DNA of 64,000 nucleotides, from NCBI GenBank assembly GCA_019638525.1, contig JAHBTO010000006.1, forward strand, positions 62,001 through 126,000, read 5' to 3'. Each line of letters starts with the position of its first letter. Within the stretch, counting starts at the first letter, position 1. Source of the stretch: Ferruginibacter sp. (lineage in GTDB: Bacteria; Bacteroidota; Bacteroidia; Chitinophagales; Chitinophagaceae). This document shows, piece after piece, positions 34,531-43,987 of this stretch. Under the pieces are notes generated by a model. The model searched no databases. It worked only from the letters and a program-made list of their open reading frames with translations, and was not told the DNA's origin. The position numbers were made by a program, and so were the translations under genes.

Positions 34531-37368
34531 TCATCGTACCCCCATCACCTGCCCGTCAACAATTAAAACAATTTTTCTGTTAGCCCAATCGGCAGTGCCC
34601 TTAATGCTTATTTTGTTATCGCCTTTTGTTAGCATCACATTATCCAGGAAAACTTCCTTCAGTTGCCCCTTCTCGTCGTAGGCTACAATACTTGCTTTTG
34701 CATCAAATAACATATCCACTTTAAATGTGGCTTTGTCTTTTGTAATTTCAGTAACCAGGTGGTTTGTATTTGTACCGGCTTGCCATTTATTTATTTCGGG
34801 CAACAGGTTTGTTAAATTTGCGCCTGAGTTGCAAGGCGCTATCCATGCCCTGAATACTGCGCCGGTAGAACCATCGGCAGCAAAACCTTCGCTCAATGTA
34901 ACATAATTAGAAGCCCTTAACTGTAAATCACTTCCATCACCACCTGCTACGGTAGCAGTAGATGTAATTACATTTGCTTCATAAAATTTTACACCTGTAA
35001 TATTGCCCACAACGTTCAGGTTTGGCAGGCAATCGCCATGTGTATCCGATTTCCATATTCCCCTTCCAAATGTAGAAGCATAAATTTTTCCATTACTTAT
35101 GTGTAATTGTGTTACAGGTACCCTTGGCAGGTAATTATAAAATGGTTGCCAGTCGCTCATTGTAAAACTTTTAAAAAAAACACCTACATCAGTACCAATA
35201 TATGCATCAAGGTTTGCATCAATGGCTATACAGTTTACAGGCAGGTTGGGTAAGGTACCTGTAATATTTTGCCAGGTATCGCCACCATTGCTACTGTAAT
35301 AAACTTTTTGGCCACCGGAAAAGCCTCCAAGCGTGGCCCATACATGAAGTGAGTTACTGGGATCTACACCAAAACTTGTTATCTTGGTGATGGTGGCTGC
35401 AAATCCTGTATTATCCTGTATCTCTGTCCAGTTATCACCCTGGTCGTCGCTGCGGTACATTTTTTTTTCTGATTGGTCGCCACCATCATTCCAATCCTCG
35501 CCGCCGGCTGCATAAATCCTGTTGCTGTTGCTGGGGCAGGTAATCATGGCCCATCTGCCTTTACCCCCTTTATTTATCCAGTTAGCACCACCATCAGTAG
35601 TTTTTAGAACAACAAAGCTGCTCGAAAAAGCAATATTATTATTTGATGGTGATATGGCTACCGTTTTATACCAGTTTTCATCAAGCCCTGTCATAAGAGT
35701 CCAATTTGTTAAATCAGCGTTAGACAGGTACAGGCTTTTATTAATTGATATATAAAGCTGCGAAGTGGAACCGTTATAAAATGCAGGGAAATATCCATCT
35801 CCCGTTATGGTATTAAAAAATGTGGTTGTATTGCCTGCCCTGTAATGGCCTCCATTATCCTGTGAGCCACCAAACATATAGCTATCATTGGCATCAGAAA
35901 TATCAAAATGATAATACTGTGTAGCATTTAACCCAACATACAATGCGGTATAAGAAACTCCATCATCGGTACTTTTATAAACACCGCCATCAGTTCCAAT
36001 GTATAAGTTATTATCTAATGGATTATATATAATTTCATGCACATCAGCATGGACATAGTCGCTCAAAGTAGCATCGCCCCGTTGATTGGCCAGCGAAAAA
36101 TCGGTACCTCCGTTGGTACTCCGGTATAACTCTAGTTCGCCAGTTATTACTATGTTCACATTATCTGATGCCACAGCAATACCATGCATGTATTGGGGCA
36201 CATCAGTTGTAGCAATGGTTGAATCAATATTAAGCCGGGTAAAATTGGCGCCTGAATTTGTGCTTCGGTAAACACCTTTATTCTCGCCAACGCCATTACT
36301 AACAAAAACAAAAACATACGATGAGTTTGCCGGCGTTACTGCAATGGCTATCCTAAGGCTGGGAATAAAGTATAAATCGAAATTTGAATTTGAATAAGTA
36401 ATGCTTGCACCGCCATCAGAAGAAATATAAAAAGCGTTTGCAGTTGCAGCATACACAGTTGTACTGCTACCCGGCTTCCATTCAATATCATAAAACCTGG
36501 ATGTATTGCCCGACACCAACGTCCAGGTAACGCCACCATTGGCTGTGCGGTAAAGGCCGGCGCTTGTTGCTGCTATTAATACATTTGAATTAGTTGGACT
36601 TTGCACCAGTTTGTAGCCTGTATAAAAACCAATAATGCCAAATTCACCTGTTTTATTCCAGGTAACTCCACCATCAATAGATTTTAACACCCCAATTGAT
36701 GGCCTGATATAATCGAATCCCTGTACAAAACCGCCATCGCCAATATTACTATCGCCATCGCCTGTTAATACATAAATAACATCAGGGTTTGCCCAGCTTA
36801 CCACAATGCCCGAAACGCCAAGCGATGGCATATATGAATTTAGGTTGAACCAGGAAGTTCCACCATTGGTGCTTTTAAAAACACCTCCTGCAGGTGTGCC
36901 TGCAAAAATTATATTTGCATTGGTAGGATGAAAAGCAATACGGTCAACCCGGCCAATACCTGTACGCTTGCTGGTAGTGCTTGTTACCATGTTCTGCGGC
37001 CCTACCGAAGTCCAGTTTCCATTGGCTACAAGATTTTGGTCACCGGCTTGTGGCGGTGGGCTATATTTGTTTATTGCATCAAAAGTTTTTTGAGTATAGT
37101 TGGCTATATCGCCATTAGCATCCTGCCTGCCTTCTAAATACCAAAGCTGCCTGGCAAGGTATTTTTCCTGCTTTTCAAAATATCTTTTTTGCGGTGTGCC
37201 ATCGGCAAATTTTAACTGGTTAGTTTTTACATACTGCATCATCTCTCTTGCATACGATGTAAAACTCCTGTCGCCCTGCAGCCGCTGCGCCACTTCTGCA
37301 GGTACTTTTACCTGTGCCTGTGCCACCGTACAGGTAAATAATAAAATTACGAAGAGAATATTTTTCAT
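34531..37368 (-). CDS. Secreted BNR/sortilin-like propeller protein
   Basis: The product has about 945 residues from ATG 37368, which starts directly at the signal peptide (MKNILFVILLFTCTVAQAQ); an upstream frame extends nine codons. The main body holds many BNR/Asp-box motifs (STNGGTSWFNLN, SIDGGVTWNKTG, TANGGVTWTLVS, SSNGGDTWQNIT), as in Vps10/sortilin-like ten-bladed propellers and exo-sialidases. After the propeller comes a 3-coathanger-stack-like region (YEANVITSTATV, ASNYVTLSEGFAADG) and a short beta C-terminal module. No sialidase catalytic residues were identified, so it is more likely a surface binding or adhesion protein than an enzyme. Confidence 0.8.
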   Translation of the reverse strand: MKNILFVILLFTCTVAQAQVKVPAEVAQRLQGDRSFTSYAREMMQYVKTNQLKFADGTPQKRYFEKQEKYLARQLWYLEGRQDANGDIANYTQKTFDAINKYSPPPQAGDQNLVANGNWTSVGPQNMVTSTTSKRTGIGRVDRIAFHPTNANIIFAGTPAGGVFKSTNGGTSWFNLNSYMPSLGVSGIVVSWANPDVIYVLTGDGDSNIGDGGFVQGFDYIRPSIGVLKSIDGGVTWNKTGEFGIIGFYTGYKLVQSPTNSNVLIAATSAGLYRTANGGVTWTLVSGNTSRFYDIEWKPGSSTTVYAATANAFYISSDGGASITYSNSNFDLYFIPSLRIAIAVTPANSSYVFVFVSNGVGENKGVYRSTNSGANFTRLNIDSTIATTDVPQYMHGIAVASDNVNIVITGELELYRSTNGGTDFSLANQRGDATLSDYVHADVHEIIYNPLDNNLYIGTDGGVYKSTDDGVSYTALYVGLNATQYYHFDISDANDSYMFGGSQDNGGHYRAGNTTTFFNTITGDGYFPAFYNGSTSQLYISINKSLYLSNADLTNWTLMTGLDENWYKTVAISPSNNNIAFSSSFVVLKTTDGGANWINKGGKGRWAMITCPSNSNRIYAAGGEDWNDGGDQSEKKMYRSDDQGDNWTEIQDNTGFAATITKITSFGVDPSNSLHVWATLGGFSGGQKVYYSSNGGDTWQNITGTLPNLPVNCIAIDANLDAYIGTDVGVFFKSFTMSDWQPFYNYLPRVPVTQLHISNGKIYASTFGRGIWKSDTHGDCLPNLNVVGNITGVKFYEANVITSTATVAGGDGSDLQLRASNYVTLSEGFAADGSTGAVFRAWIAPCNSGANLTNLLPEINKWQAGTNTNHLVTEITKDKATFKVDMLFDAKASIVAYDEKGQLKEVFLDNVMLTKGDNKISIKGTADWANRKIVLIVDGQVMGVR

Positions 37369-37381
37369 ATTGAAAGGCTTA

Positions 37382-38494
37382 TTATTTTTTAGCATTTTGC
37401 AATCTTATCAGTTCATCAACCTGTTGTTTTAAAAGTTTGTTTTCTTTGTTTAACTGTATAATGTACAAAGTAAGTTCCTCCACTTTTTCCATAACACGTT
37501 TTTGCATATCGCCCAGCATCAGCCCATCATCTGCCACCTGTTTGGCCGATGGAATACCGGGCAGGTGCCTGTTGTTGTTAATGAAATCTTCCACTTCGTC
37601 AAGCGGTTTCAGCTTGTAATTTTTATGAAAAACATAATCGGGCCAGTTGGCATCAAGCTGCACCCTCACTTCTTCGGCAATTATTTTTCCATTTACCGAC
37701 AACATATATCCTGTTGCCGGCATTGTTGTGCTACTGCCCAACACCATGCTGCTTGCTACATGTAACTTTGCCTTTGGTGCAGAAGTTCCAATTCCCATAT
37801 ACCCATTACTGTCTATAACTACAGATGATGCATTAAACAATGCTACATCACCGGAATTTCCTGAAGTATTTGATGTACTAAAAAACATGGTTCCATTATT
37901 TGCATTATAAGTTATATTAGCGCCATAACCAGGTCCCATAAATCTATACCCACTTTGATATCTCAAATTGAAACATAATGCAGAAGTATAAGATAAAGGC
38001 GATGATAAACTGATTCCGGTTGAATTAACACCGCTTGATGATAAAAATTGAGCTATACTAGTTGGTGCATACACTTCTAGTTGCGAAACTGAAGGGCTGC
38101 TATTACCAATACCCACTTTACCATCAGCAGCTATCGTCATCCTTGCATTGGCAGTTGTAATACTGCTATTATCACCCAGGTTGTTTGTAAGAAAATGAAG
38201 TTTACCTACACCCCACGAACCTGTTTTTTCAAAAAATATACCGCCTTTGTAACGGGCATTGGCGCCGGCATTAACGCCATCAAGCCTGAATTTGATACCG
38301 CTGAGTGTGCCCGTTGGCGATAATAATGTGGCATTATGTATGTTTACAAAGGCGCCACTTTGCCCATTGGCTACATCAACAGTATCTACCACATGCAATT
38401 TGCTTTCGGGCACGGCCGTACCTATGCCAACATTTTGTGCAGCGGCAACTGCACAGAAAAAAGTTGTAATAAAAAATGAAATTTTCTTTTTCAT
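37382..38494 (-). CDS. Secreted tail-fibre-like protein
   Basis: The product has about 370 residues from ATG 38494, which begins the signal peptide MKKKISFFITTFFCAVAAAQ; the longer frame starts at a TTG. Repeats of the NVGIGTAVPESKLHV, KVGIGNSSPSVSQLEV and YMGIGTSAPKAKLHV type are the hallmark of Bacteroidota tail-fibre-like surface proteins. The end matches the common module WPDYVFHKNYKLKPL, HLPGIPSAKQVADDG and a coiled coil (VEELTLYIIQLNKENKLLKQ). The C terminus resembles an intramolecular trimerisation region, so a trimeric surface fibre is likely. Thirteen bases separate its stop from the start of the next minus-strand gene. Confidence 0.8.
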   Translation of the reverse strand: MKKKISFFITTFFCAVAAAQNVGIGTAVPESKLHVVDTVDVANGQSGAFVNIHNATLLSPTGTLSGIKFRLDGVNAGANARYKGGIFFEKTGSWGVGKLHFLTNNLGDNSSITTANARMTIAADGKVGIGNSSPSVSQLEVYAPTSIAQFLSSSGVNSTGISLSSPLSYTSALCFNLRYQSGYRFMGPGYGANITYNANNGTMFFSTSNTSGNSGDVALFNASSVVIDSNGYMGIGTSAPKAKLHVASSMVLGSSTTMPATGYMLSVNGKIIAEEVRVQLDANWPDYVFHKNYKLKPLDEVEDFINNNRHLPGIPSAKQVADDGLMLGDMQKRVMEKVEELTLYIIQLNKENKLLKQQVDELIRLQNAKK

Positions 38495-38586
38495 GTTTAT
38501 GTATTTATTGTTTTTAAACTTTTGCAATCGGTAAATAAAACCATCTGTAATACCTTTTAAAAGATCTTTTTTATTTATGATGAAGT

Positions 38587-38620
38587 AAAAACGGCATTTT
38601 GTTTACCTCATGCCGCTTTA
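38587..38620 (-). terminator. Hairpin after the 206-aa unknown gene
   Basis: Read on the minus strand, AAAGCGGCAT and ATGCCGTTTT pair over about 10 bp with one G-U pair around a 12-nt loop, followed by more T. It lies shortly after the stop codon at 38656 and would end that transcript before the tail-fibre-like gene. Confidence 0.6.
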
Positions 38621-38655
38621 ATAAATGCAGCACCCCTGCATCATTGAAAAGATTT

Positions 38656-39276
38656 TTATTTACTCATTTCAAATCGCAGCCGGTACTCTCCCCCATCGCC
38701 TTTTAATACTATGTTCTTTACTACAGTTTGCGTAGCCGCTTCCTGTAAATCGGTATTACTAAAAGAAAGTTCTGCAACACCTACCAGGTCGTCGCTGTTA
38801 GGGATACCGGTAACGGTTATGCCCCTTAAAACATCTTTCATATCGTGTTTTAATTTGCCCACCATATCGGCACGGCTCATACCGGCATTGGCATACGAAG
38901 TGATGGATGCAAACATCTGTGCATGAGTGCCTGCTCTTATGCCACCTGTATCGGCATCATCATTTTCCATTAGTGCCACTATAAATATGGCTTCATCTGC
39001 ATTGGCCAGCTCTTGCGGTTTGCCATTAAGGCCCCAGCAGTTTTGTGCAGGCAATATGGTTTTACCACCTATTACAAGCGCCGATTGTACCAGGTCGCCT
39101 TTGTCAACATTTGACCAGGGGCCGTAAATTGTTGTAGAAGCAGCCGGCACATTTACCACGTTGGCAACATTTTTAATTTGAGCGGCAAATACCAATACAT
39201 ACGGTTCATCAGCGCCCACTTCATCGGTTTCCTGCAGGCAACGCATTTTAGTTAATGCAATTTTTACTTTTGGCAT
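38656..39276 (-). CDS. Unknown 206-residue protein
   Basis: The product has no signal peptide or membrane segment. It opens with KVKIALTKMRCLQETDEVGA and DEPYVLVFAA, contains acidic segments (VALMENDDADTGG) and ends in a beta-rich stretch (GEYRLRFEMSK). Proteins beginning with a short Val/Lys strand and a DEPYV segment are common in Bacteroidota, but I do not know their function. It stands alone between a hairpin (38587-38620) and a 317-base gap, at the edge of the type VI region, so a link to that system is possible but unsupported. Confidence 0.7.
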   Translation of the reverse strand: MPKVKIALTKMRCLQETDEVGADEPYVLVFAAQIKNVANVVNVPAASTTIYGPWSNVDKGDLVQSALVIGGKTILPAQNCWGLNGKPQELANADEAIFIVALMENDDADTGGIRAGTHAQMFASITSYANAGMSRADMVGKLKHDMKDVLRGITVTGIPNSDDLVGVAELSFSNTDLQEAATQTVVKNIVLKGDGGEYRLRFEMSK

Positions 39277-39593
39277 AGTAGTAATTTTTTAAGTTGAAAA
39301 AATTGTTCCGTTTGTTTTTACAAACTATGCTGGATTAAAATTTATCAGGATAAATATTATTTGGGTAAAACATACTTAATTACTTATTTAAAGCACTTAG
39401 CAATTGTTTTCTTCTTTATATCTTATTTCACCCCATCTTTCTTTTATTTGCATTGATGAACCAAAATTGAGTAAAAGAAAAATAGTTTACAACCCCAATT
39501 AGGGTGATACCTATTTGTAGTACATATAAATAATTAGAGCGATGGATTTACTATAAAATATAGTTATATAGATAAGATTCTTATAAATAAAAG
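39277..39593. other. AT-rich intergenic region
   Basis: No gene, clear promoter box or terminator was recognised in these 317 bases. A short inverted repeat, ACTATA-AAA-TATAGT, lies near 39550-39564. The region separates the unknown minus-strand gene from the stop of the response regulator. Confidence 0.4.
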
Positions 39594-40244
39594 CTATACA
39601 AGTTTTTCATTAATAGCCTTGCTAACCGCTTCAATCTGTGAGCGTACGTGCAGTTTATCGTAGATGTGTTTTATGTGGGTGCGTACGGTATCGATACTGA
39701 TAAGCAAATCGGCTGCAATCAACTTAAAACTGTTTCCCAATGCAAGCAACTGCAATATTTCTTTTTCACGTGATGTTAACTGGTAATCGGATTTTGAAAT
39801 AGACGGCTGAACCGGTTGCTGCATGTTATTAATCACCATCCTTGCAATAGAAGGACTCATGGGAGCACCTCCTGTTAATACATCCTGTATAGCATGTATC
39901 AGCTTATCTGATACATATTTTTTAAGCAGGTAGCCGTTAGCACCGGCATACAAAGCATCAAACACATGTGTGTTATCATCAAAAACAGTAAGGATGATGA
40001 TTTGCACCTGCTCATTAAACCCACGTATTTTTTTTACTGCTTCTATACCGTTAATAACCGGCATATCAATATCCATCAATATCACATCGGGTTGCAGTTT
40101 TAAAACTTCCGACTCTACATTTTCGCAGTTGGCATAGCTGCCTATTACAGAATACTCGCCAGTTAATGCAAGCAGGTTGCTAAGGCTTTCCCTTAAATTC
40201 TGGTTATCGTCGTATATAATAATTTTTACCTGCATTTTTCTCAT
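39594..40244 (-). CDS. NarL/LuxR-family response regulator next to the T6SS locus
   Basis: The 216-residue product has a receiver domain (D12/D13, phosphoacceptor D58 in VILMDIDMPVING, lysine in GYLLKKYVSDK) and a LuxR-type HTH (TSREKEILQLLALGNSFKLI, then SIDTVRTHIKHIYDKL). ATG 40235 (MQVKIII) is an equally good start. It is encoded 54 bases downstream of the large sensor kinase, its likely partner. Its closeness to the type VI genes makes it a candidate regulator of them, although no shared operator was found. Confidence 0.9.
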   Translation of the reverse strand: MRKMQVKIIIYDDNQNLRESLSNLLALTGEYSVIGSYANCENVESEVLKLQPDVILMDIDMPVINGIEAVKKIRGFNEQVQIIILTVFDDNTHVFDALYAGANGYLLKKYVSDKLIHAIQDVLTGGAPMSPSIARMVINNMQQPVQPSISKSDYQLTSREKEILQLLALGNSFKLIAADLLISIDTVRTHIKHIYDKLHVRSQIEAVSKAINEKLV

Positions 40245-40298
40245 TTACACTTGATGGCTGCAACTTAGTGAACTTTATTTTAAAATTACATACCCTTA

Positions 40299-43200
40299 TC
40301 ATGTGATGGCTTTACGTAGCAAAATGGTAGTACCTGCATTTTCAATTGAATGGATGGTGAGTGTGGCACCCATAGCTAATGCCCTGCTATTCATGTTCTT
40401 TAAGCCATTTCCATTGTAATTATTTGCACTGTTAAAGCCTTTGCCGTTATCAGTTACCTGCAACTGCAAAACATTATTGTGTAAAGTTAAACTTATGTTT
40501 ATTTCAGTGGCTTCGCTGTATTTAACTGCATTGTTAATGGTTTCTTTAAAAATCATGTACAGGTCTTTACGTTCTTCAAGGTTAAGTAAAGATTTGCCCA
40601 GGCTGCCTTGTACTTTAAAAAAATAATTTATTTTGGCAGGCTCCAGCATTTCTGCCGCAAACTCTTTCATACGTAAAAGCACTTTTTCTATACTATCATT
40701 AGATGGGTTAATGGCCCAAACTATATCACTCATACTTTCCATCATAATACCCGAATTATCTTTTATCTTTTGCAGGTATTTGATTACATCGTTATTTAAT
40801 GAACCAGATTGCATGGCCACTTTGCTAAGTACATTAATACTGGTAAGCGTAGAACCCATTTCATCATGAAGGTCCCTGGCAATTTTTGTACGCAGCTTTT
40901 CTTCGCCCAGGTATTTCGAAATCCTTTCTGCACATATAGCTGCAATTTTTTTAACCACACGCAAATGCCTTTTTGTGAAATAGTTTTTTTGAGGATGTTC
41001 AGAATCAATCACGGCAAACACTTTACCATCAATAAAAACAGGCACGGTAATTTCAGATAGCCTTAACTCATCATCTACAATATACCTTGGGTCTTTACTT
41101 GTATCCGGTATTATTAATGCTTTGCCGGTACGGCAAACATAGCCCACAATACCTTTATTAAGCGGAATCTCTATTTGGTTAATAATTTGTCTTCTATCAT
41201 CCGGTGTTTTAGGGCCTGCTGCGGCACGCTGTATTAATACATCCCTATGTTCATCTTTTTGGTACACCACACAATCTTTAAAACCAAGTAATGTGATACA
41301 TTTTTGTGCTGTATCCCAAAAAATATCATCAATAGTTGTTTGCCCATACAACGAAGTAGCAAAAGCATTTAACTGCTCCTCTTCTTTTAATTTAAGTAAT
41401 AATGAATACACAATCCAAAATACAACAGCTAATAACAGTAAAAAGAAAAGCGCCACAAACCACCAGGTTTGCCAAAAATATGGCGGTATATTAAATGAAA
41501 ACCCCGAAAGGCTGGCAACTACTTTTCCTTCACCGGTAACAGCCCTAACCATAAAAGAATAATTGCCTTCGGGAAGATTTTGATAGGTTGCTTCAAATTT
41601 ATTTCCTGCGGGCTGCCATTGTTTATCGTAGCCATTCAACTTATATTCATATTCAATTTCATCAGCCTCTCCAAAATATAGTCCTGCAAATTTTATAATG
41701 ATTGATTTTGTTCTTTTCGCAAGATGCATATCGGTATAGTTTTTACCCGGTACTACCTGTATTGCTTTTCCGTCAATATTTATTTCAGTAAAAATTAAAG
41801 GAAACTGAAGCGGAACTAATTTTTTTTGTGGCTGATAAATCAACATCCCTCCACCAACACCTATTAAAACTTCTTTGTTTGCCTTATCATAATAAATTTT
41901 ATGCGGATTACTGTAGTCGTGTATGTATGTAGAAAATTTAAAGAGCCGGTTATCCTGCTTACTAATAATGGGAGTACCATTAGTATTTATAGCAAGTACC
42001 CCACTACCCGATAAGTACCAGATTAATGAATCGGGGTCAGCAACAACAGAGATAATATTATTAGTGCCCAGGCCCCATTTCATATCAAACTTTGAAAATG
42101 CCTTTTCAAATGGTTGGCCCCTGTTATAACGCATTATTCCTCCCGAGAAAGTTGCTATCCAAATGTTTCCTTTGGCGTCGGCACCAATATCAGTTACCAA
42201 CATTAAAGCAGTGTAGTCTTTTGTTTTTTCCGTTTCACCAAACAATTCTAGTTTTTTTGTGATAAGATTATACCTGAGCAAACTATTTCCAAAAGTACCA
42301 ATCCATACTTCCTTGTGCACATCATCTGCATACAAACTACTTACCGATGTTTGTAATAAAATTGCAATACTGTCTTTAAGCGTAACAAATTGACCGGTTG
42401 CATTAATGTAATAATAGATGCCACTGTGAAAAGAAGCAAACCAATAATTACCTTCTGCATCTTCAACCATATCCCTATAATCAACAACCGTATCGTTGTT
42501 GGGCATCTTAAATTTTGAAAATGATTTTTCGGTACGGCTATAGCGGTAAACATTATTATTGGTTAGTAGCCATATATTCCCCGATGCATCTTTTTTTACC
42601 AGGTTGCACCCCATAAGCGTTGCTCCGGATTTATCTTTTGTTATCTTATCAATTATTCCGGAGGATTTATTAATAACAAAAACAGCTGCAGGATTTAAAG
42701 AACAAACAAAATAACAATTAGAAAGGCTATCGAAATAAACCCCGGTTATAACATTTTGCCCGTCTTTGTCAGTACCGGGTAATAATGGTAAAAAAGTTGA
42801 ATTAAGGTTTGCCTGGTCTATTTTGCTAATCCCATTAGGTGTACCTATCCATTTTATACCTGTATTATCGGTATAAATGGCCGTGGTGCCGCCTGTTAAA
42901 AGTGTGCCGGATAGCGGAATAGGCATGGGAATTGTTGCAATACCTTTTTGTGGATTAATCTTTAGTAATCCCTTTTCTGAAGCCATCCAAATTTCATTTT
43001 CGGGCTCATTTACAAATGAAGTAGAAGGATAATTTTCTGGAATTACTTGTACCTGCTGATATGTGTTTCTTTTTTCGTCAAAACAAAAAACAAGGCCTTC
43101 CTCTACCGACAGGAATACTTTTTCAGATATACTATCGTAACAGATATCATATACATCGCCATAATAACCGGCGCCTATGAAATTAAATTGTTTTGTTTTT

Positions 43201-43838
43201 ATATTGAGTTTTACAAGTCCTTTTGTGGTACCCAGCCAAAATTCATTTTTACTTTTTTTTGTAAACCGTTGTATGCTATTGTACCTACCATTGCTTATGG
43301 AATTTAGTTTTTGCCTTGCAAACAAGTTCCAATTGTAATAAGTGAATTTCTTTTTATCTACATCATAACTACTGAATGCAAACACATCAGAAGCAATCCA
43401 AAGCAACCCTGTTTCATCAAACCATAATTTCCAGGTAAGATTATTGGGTATTTCGTTTACATCTTTTTTTGTACCGGGTCGTAACACTTCCCAATGATTT
43501 GTTTGGGGGTTGTAACAATTAAGCCCATCCATAGTTGCCACCCAAATTCGGCCTTTTTTATCTCCGGCAATATCATTGATTGTTTCGTTAGAAATAGAAT
43601 TTGATTTTGTGGGCCTAAATATTTTAAAGGAATGGCCGTCATACCTGTTCAGCCCATTTTTTGTTCCTATCCAAATAAAGCCGGTTTTGTCTTTATAAAA
43701 ACAGGTAATCCTGTTATCAGATAAACCGTTTTCGGTTGTAATATTTCTTCCTTTGTGATAAACCTGGGCAATACAAATATTGCTGCAAAAAAACAATAAG
43801 TTTAAAGCTACAAATTGTATGTATAAACAATGTTTCAG
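40299..43838 (-). CDS. Two-component propeller sensor kinase (Y_Y_Y, GAF, HisKA_3)
   Basis: The frame contains no ATG near its 5' end. A CTG at 43838 gives a full signal peptide (KHCLYIQFVALNLLFFCSNI, then CIAQ) and lies just after a -7 box, so it is the preferred start; TTG 43796 would cut the signal. The product of about 1180 residues has a periplasmic two-component-regulator propeller (many GLxxYxxxTxxF-like and GIWIGT/FIWIGTKNGL repeats), a Y_Y_Y domain (IEYEYKLNGYDKQWQ), one membrane helix (FVALFFLLLLAVVFWIVYSL), a GAF domain, a HisKA_3 box (KIARDLHDEMGSTLTS) and an HATPase domain. Unlike the hybrid polysaccharide sensors, its regulator is a separate protein (39594-40244). Confidence 0.88.
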   Translation of the reverse strand: MKHCLYIQFVALNLLFFCSNICIAQVYHKGRNITTENGLSDNRITCFYKDKTGFIWIGTKNGLNRYDGHSFKIFRPTKSNSISNETINDIAGDKKGRIWVATMDGLNCYNPQTNHWEVLRPGTKKDVNEIPNNLTWKLWFDETGLLWIASDVFAFSSYDVDKKKFTYYNWNLFARQKLNSISNGRYNSIQRFTKKSKNEFWLGTTKGLVKLNIKTKQFNFIGAGYYGDVYDICYDSISEKVFLSVEEGLVFCFDEKRNTYQQVQVIPENYPSTSFVNEPENEIWMASEKGLLKINPQKGIATIPMPIPLSGTLLTGGTTAIYTDNTGIKWIGTPNGISKIDQANLNSTFLPLLPGTDKDGQNVITGVYFDSLSNCYFVCSLNPAAVFVINKSSGIIDKITKDKSGATLMGCNLVKKDASGNIWLLTNNNVYRYSRTEKSFSKFKMPNNDTVVDYRDMVEDAEGNYWFASFHSGIYYYINATGQFVTLKDSIAILLQTSVSSLYADDVHKEVWIGTFGNSLLRYNLITKKLELFGETEKTKDYTALMLVTDIGADAKGNIWIATFSGGIMRYNRGQPFEKAFSKFDMKWGLGTNNIISVVADPDSLIWYLSGSGVLAINTNGTPIISKQDNRLFKFSTYIHDYSNPHKIYYDKANKEVLIGVGGGMLIYQPQKKLVPLQFPLIFTEINIDGKAIQVVPGKNYTDMHLAKRTKSIIIKFAGLYFGEADEIEYEYKLNGYDKQWQPAGNKFEATYQNLPEGNYSFMVRAVTGEGKVVASLSGFSFNIPPYFWQTWWFVALFFLLLLAVVFWIVYSLLLKLKEEEQLNAFATSLYGQTTIDDIFWDTAQKCITLLGFKDCVVYQKDEHRDVLIQRAAAGPKTPDDRRQIINQIEIPLNKGIVGYVCRTGKALIIPDTSKDPRYIVDDELRLSEITVPVFIDGKVFAVIDSEHPQKNYFTKRHLRVVKKIAAICAERISKYLGEEKLRTKIARDLHDEMGSTLTSINVLSKVAMQSGSLNNDVIKYLQKIKDNSGIMMESMSDIVWAINPSNDSIEKVLLRMKEFAAEMLEPAKINYFFKVQGSLGKSLLNLEERKDLYMIFKETINNAVKYSEATEINISLTLHNNVLQLQVTDNGKGFNSANNYNGNGLKNMNSRALAMGATLTIHSIENAGTTILLRKAIT

Positions 43839-43855
43839 TTAAAAATTTTTAACTT

Positions 43856-43863
43856 CAAAAATA
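43856..43863 (-). promoter_or_regulatory. -7 promoter box TATTTTTG before the propeller kinase
   Basis: On the minus strand TATTTTTG matches TAnnTTTG exactly and ends 18 bases before the proposed CTG start at 43838. The position would leave a UTR of about ten bases and supports that start over TTG 43796. Confidence 0.55.
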
Positions 43864-43924
43864 CTGTTTTTAATCTGCGCTAAAAATACCCTGATAATAT
43901 GAGTAATAGAATTTTAAAAAAGAT

Positions 43925-43960
43925 GTAAAAAAAATACCTCAACAAAAAATGTTGAGGTAT
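43925..43960 (-). terminator. Intrinsic terminator of the minus-strand T6SS operon
   Basis: A perfect 10-bp stem (ATACCTCAAC with GTTGAGGTAT, 43934-43943 and 43951-43960) around a 7-nt loop is followed on the minus strand by a run of seven T (43933-43927). It lies 28 bases after the tssC stop at 43988 and marks the end of the ten-gene operon. Confidence 0.85.
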
Positions 43961-43987
43961 ATAAATAATAATGATATTTTTTTAAAA

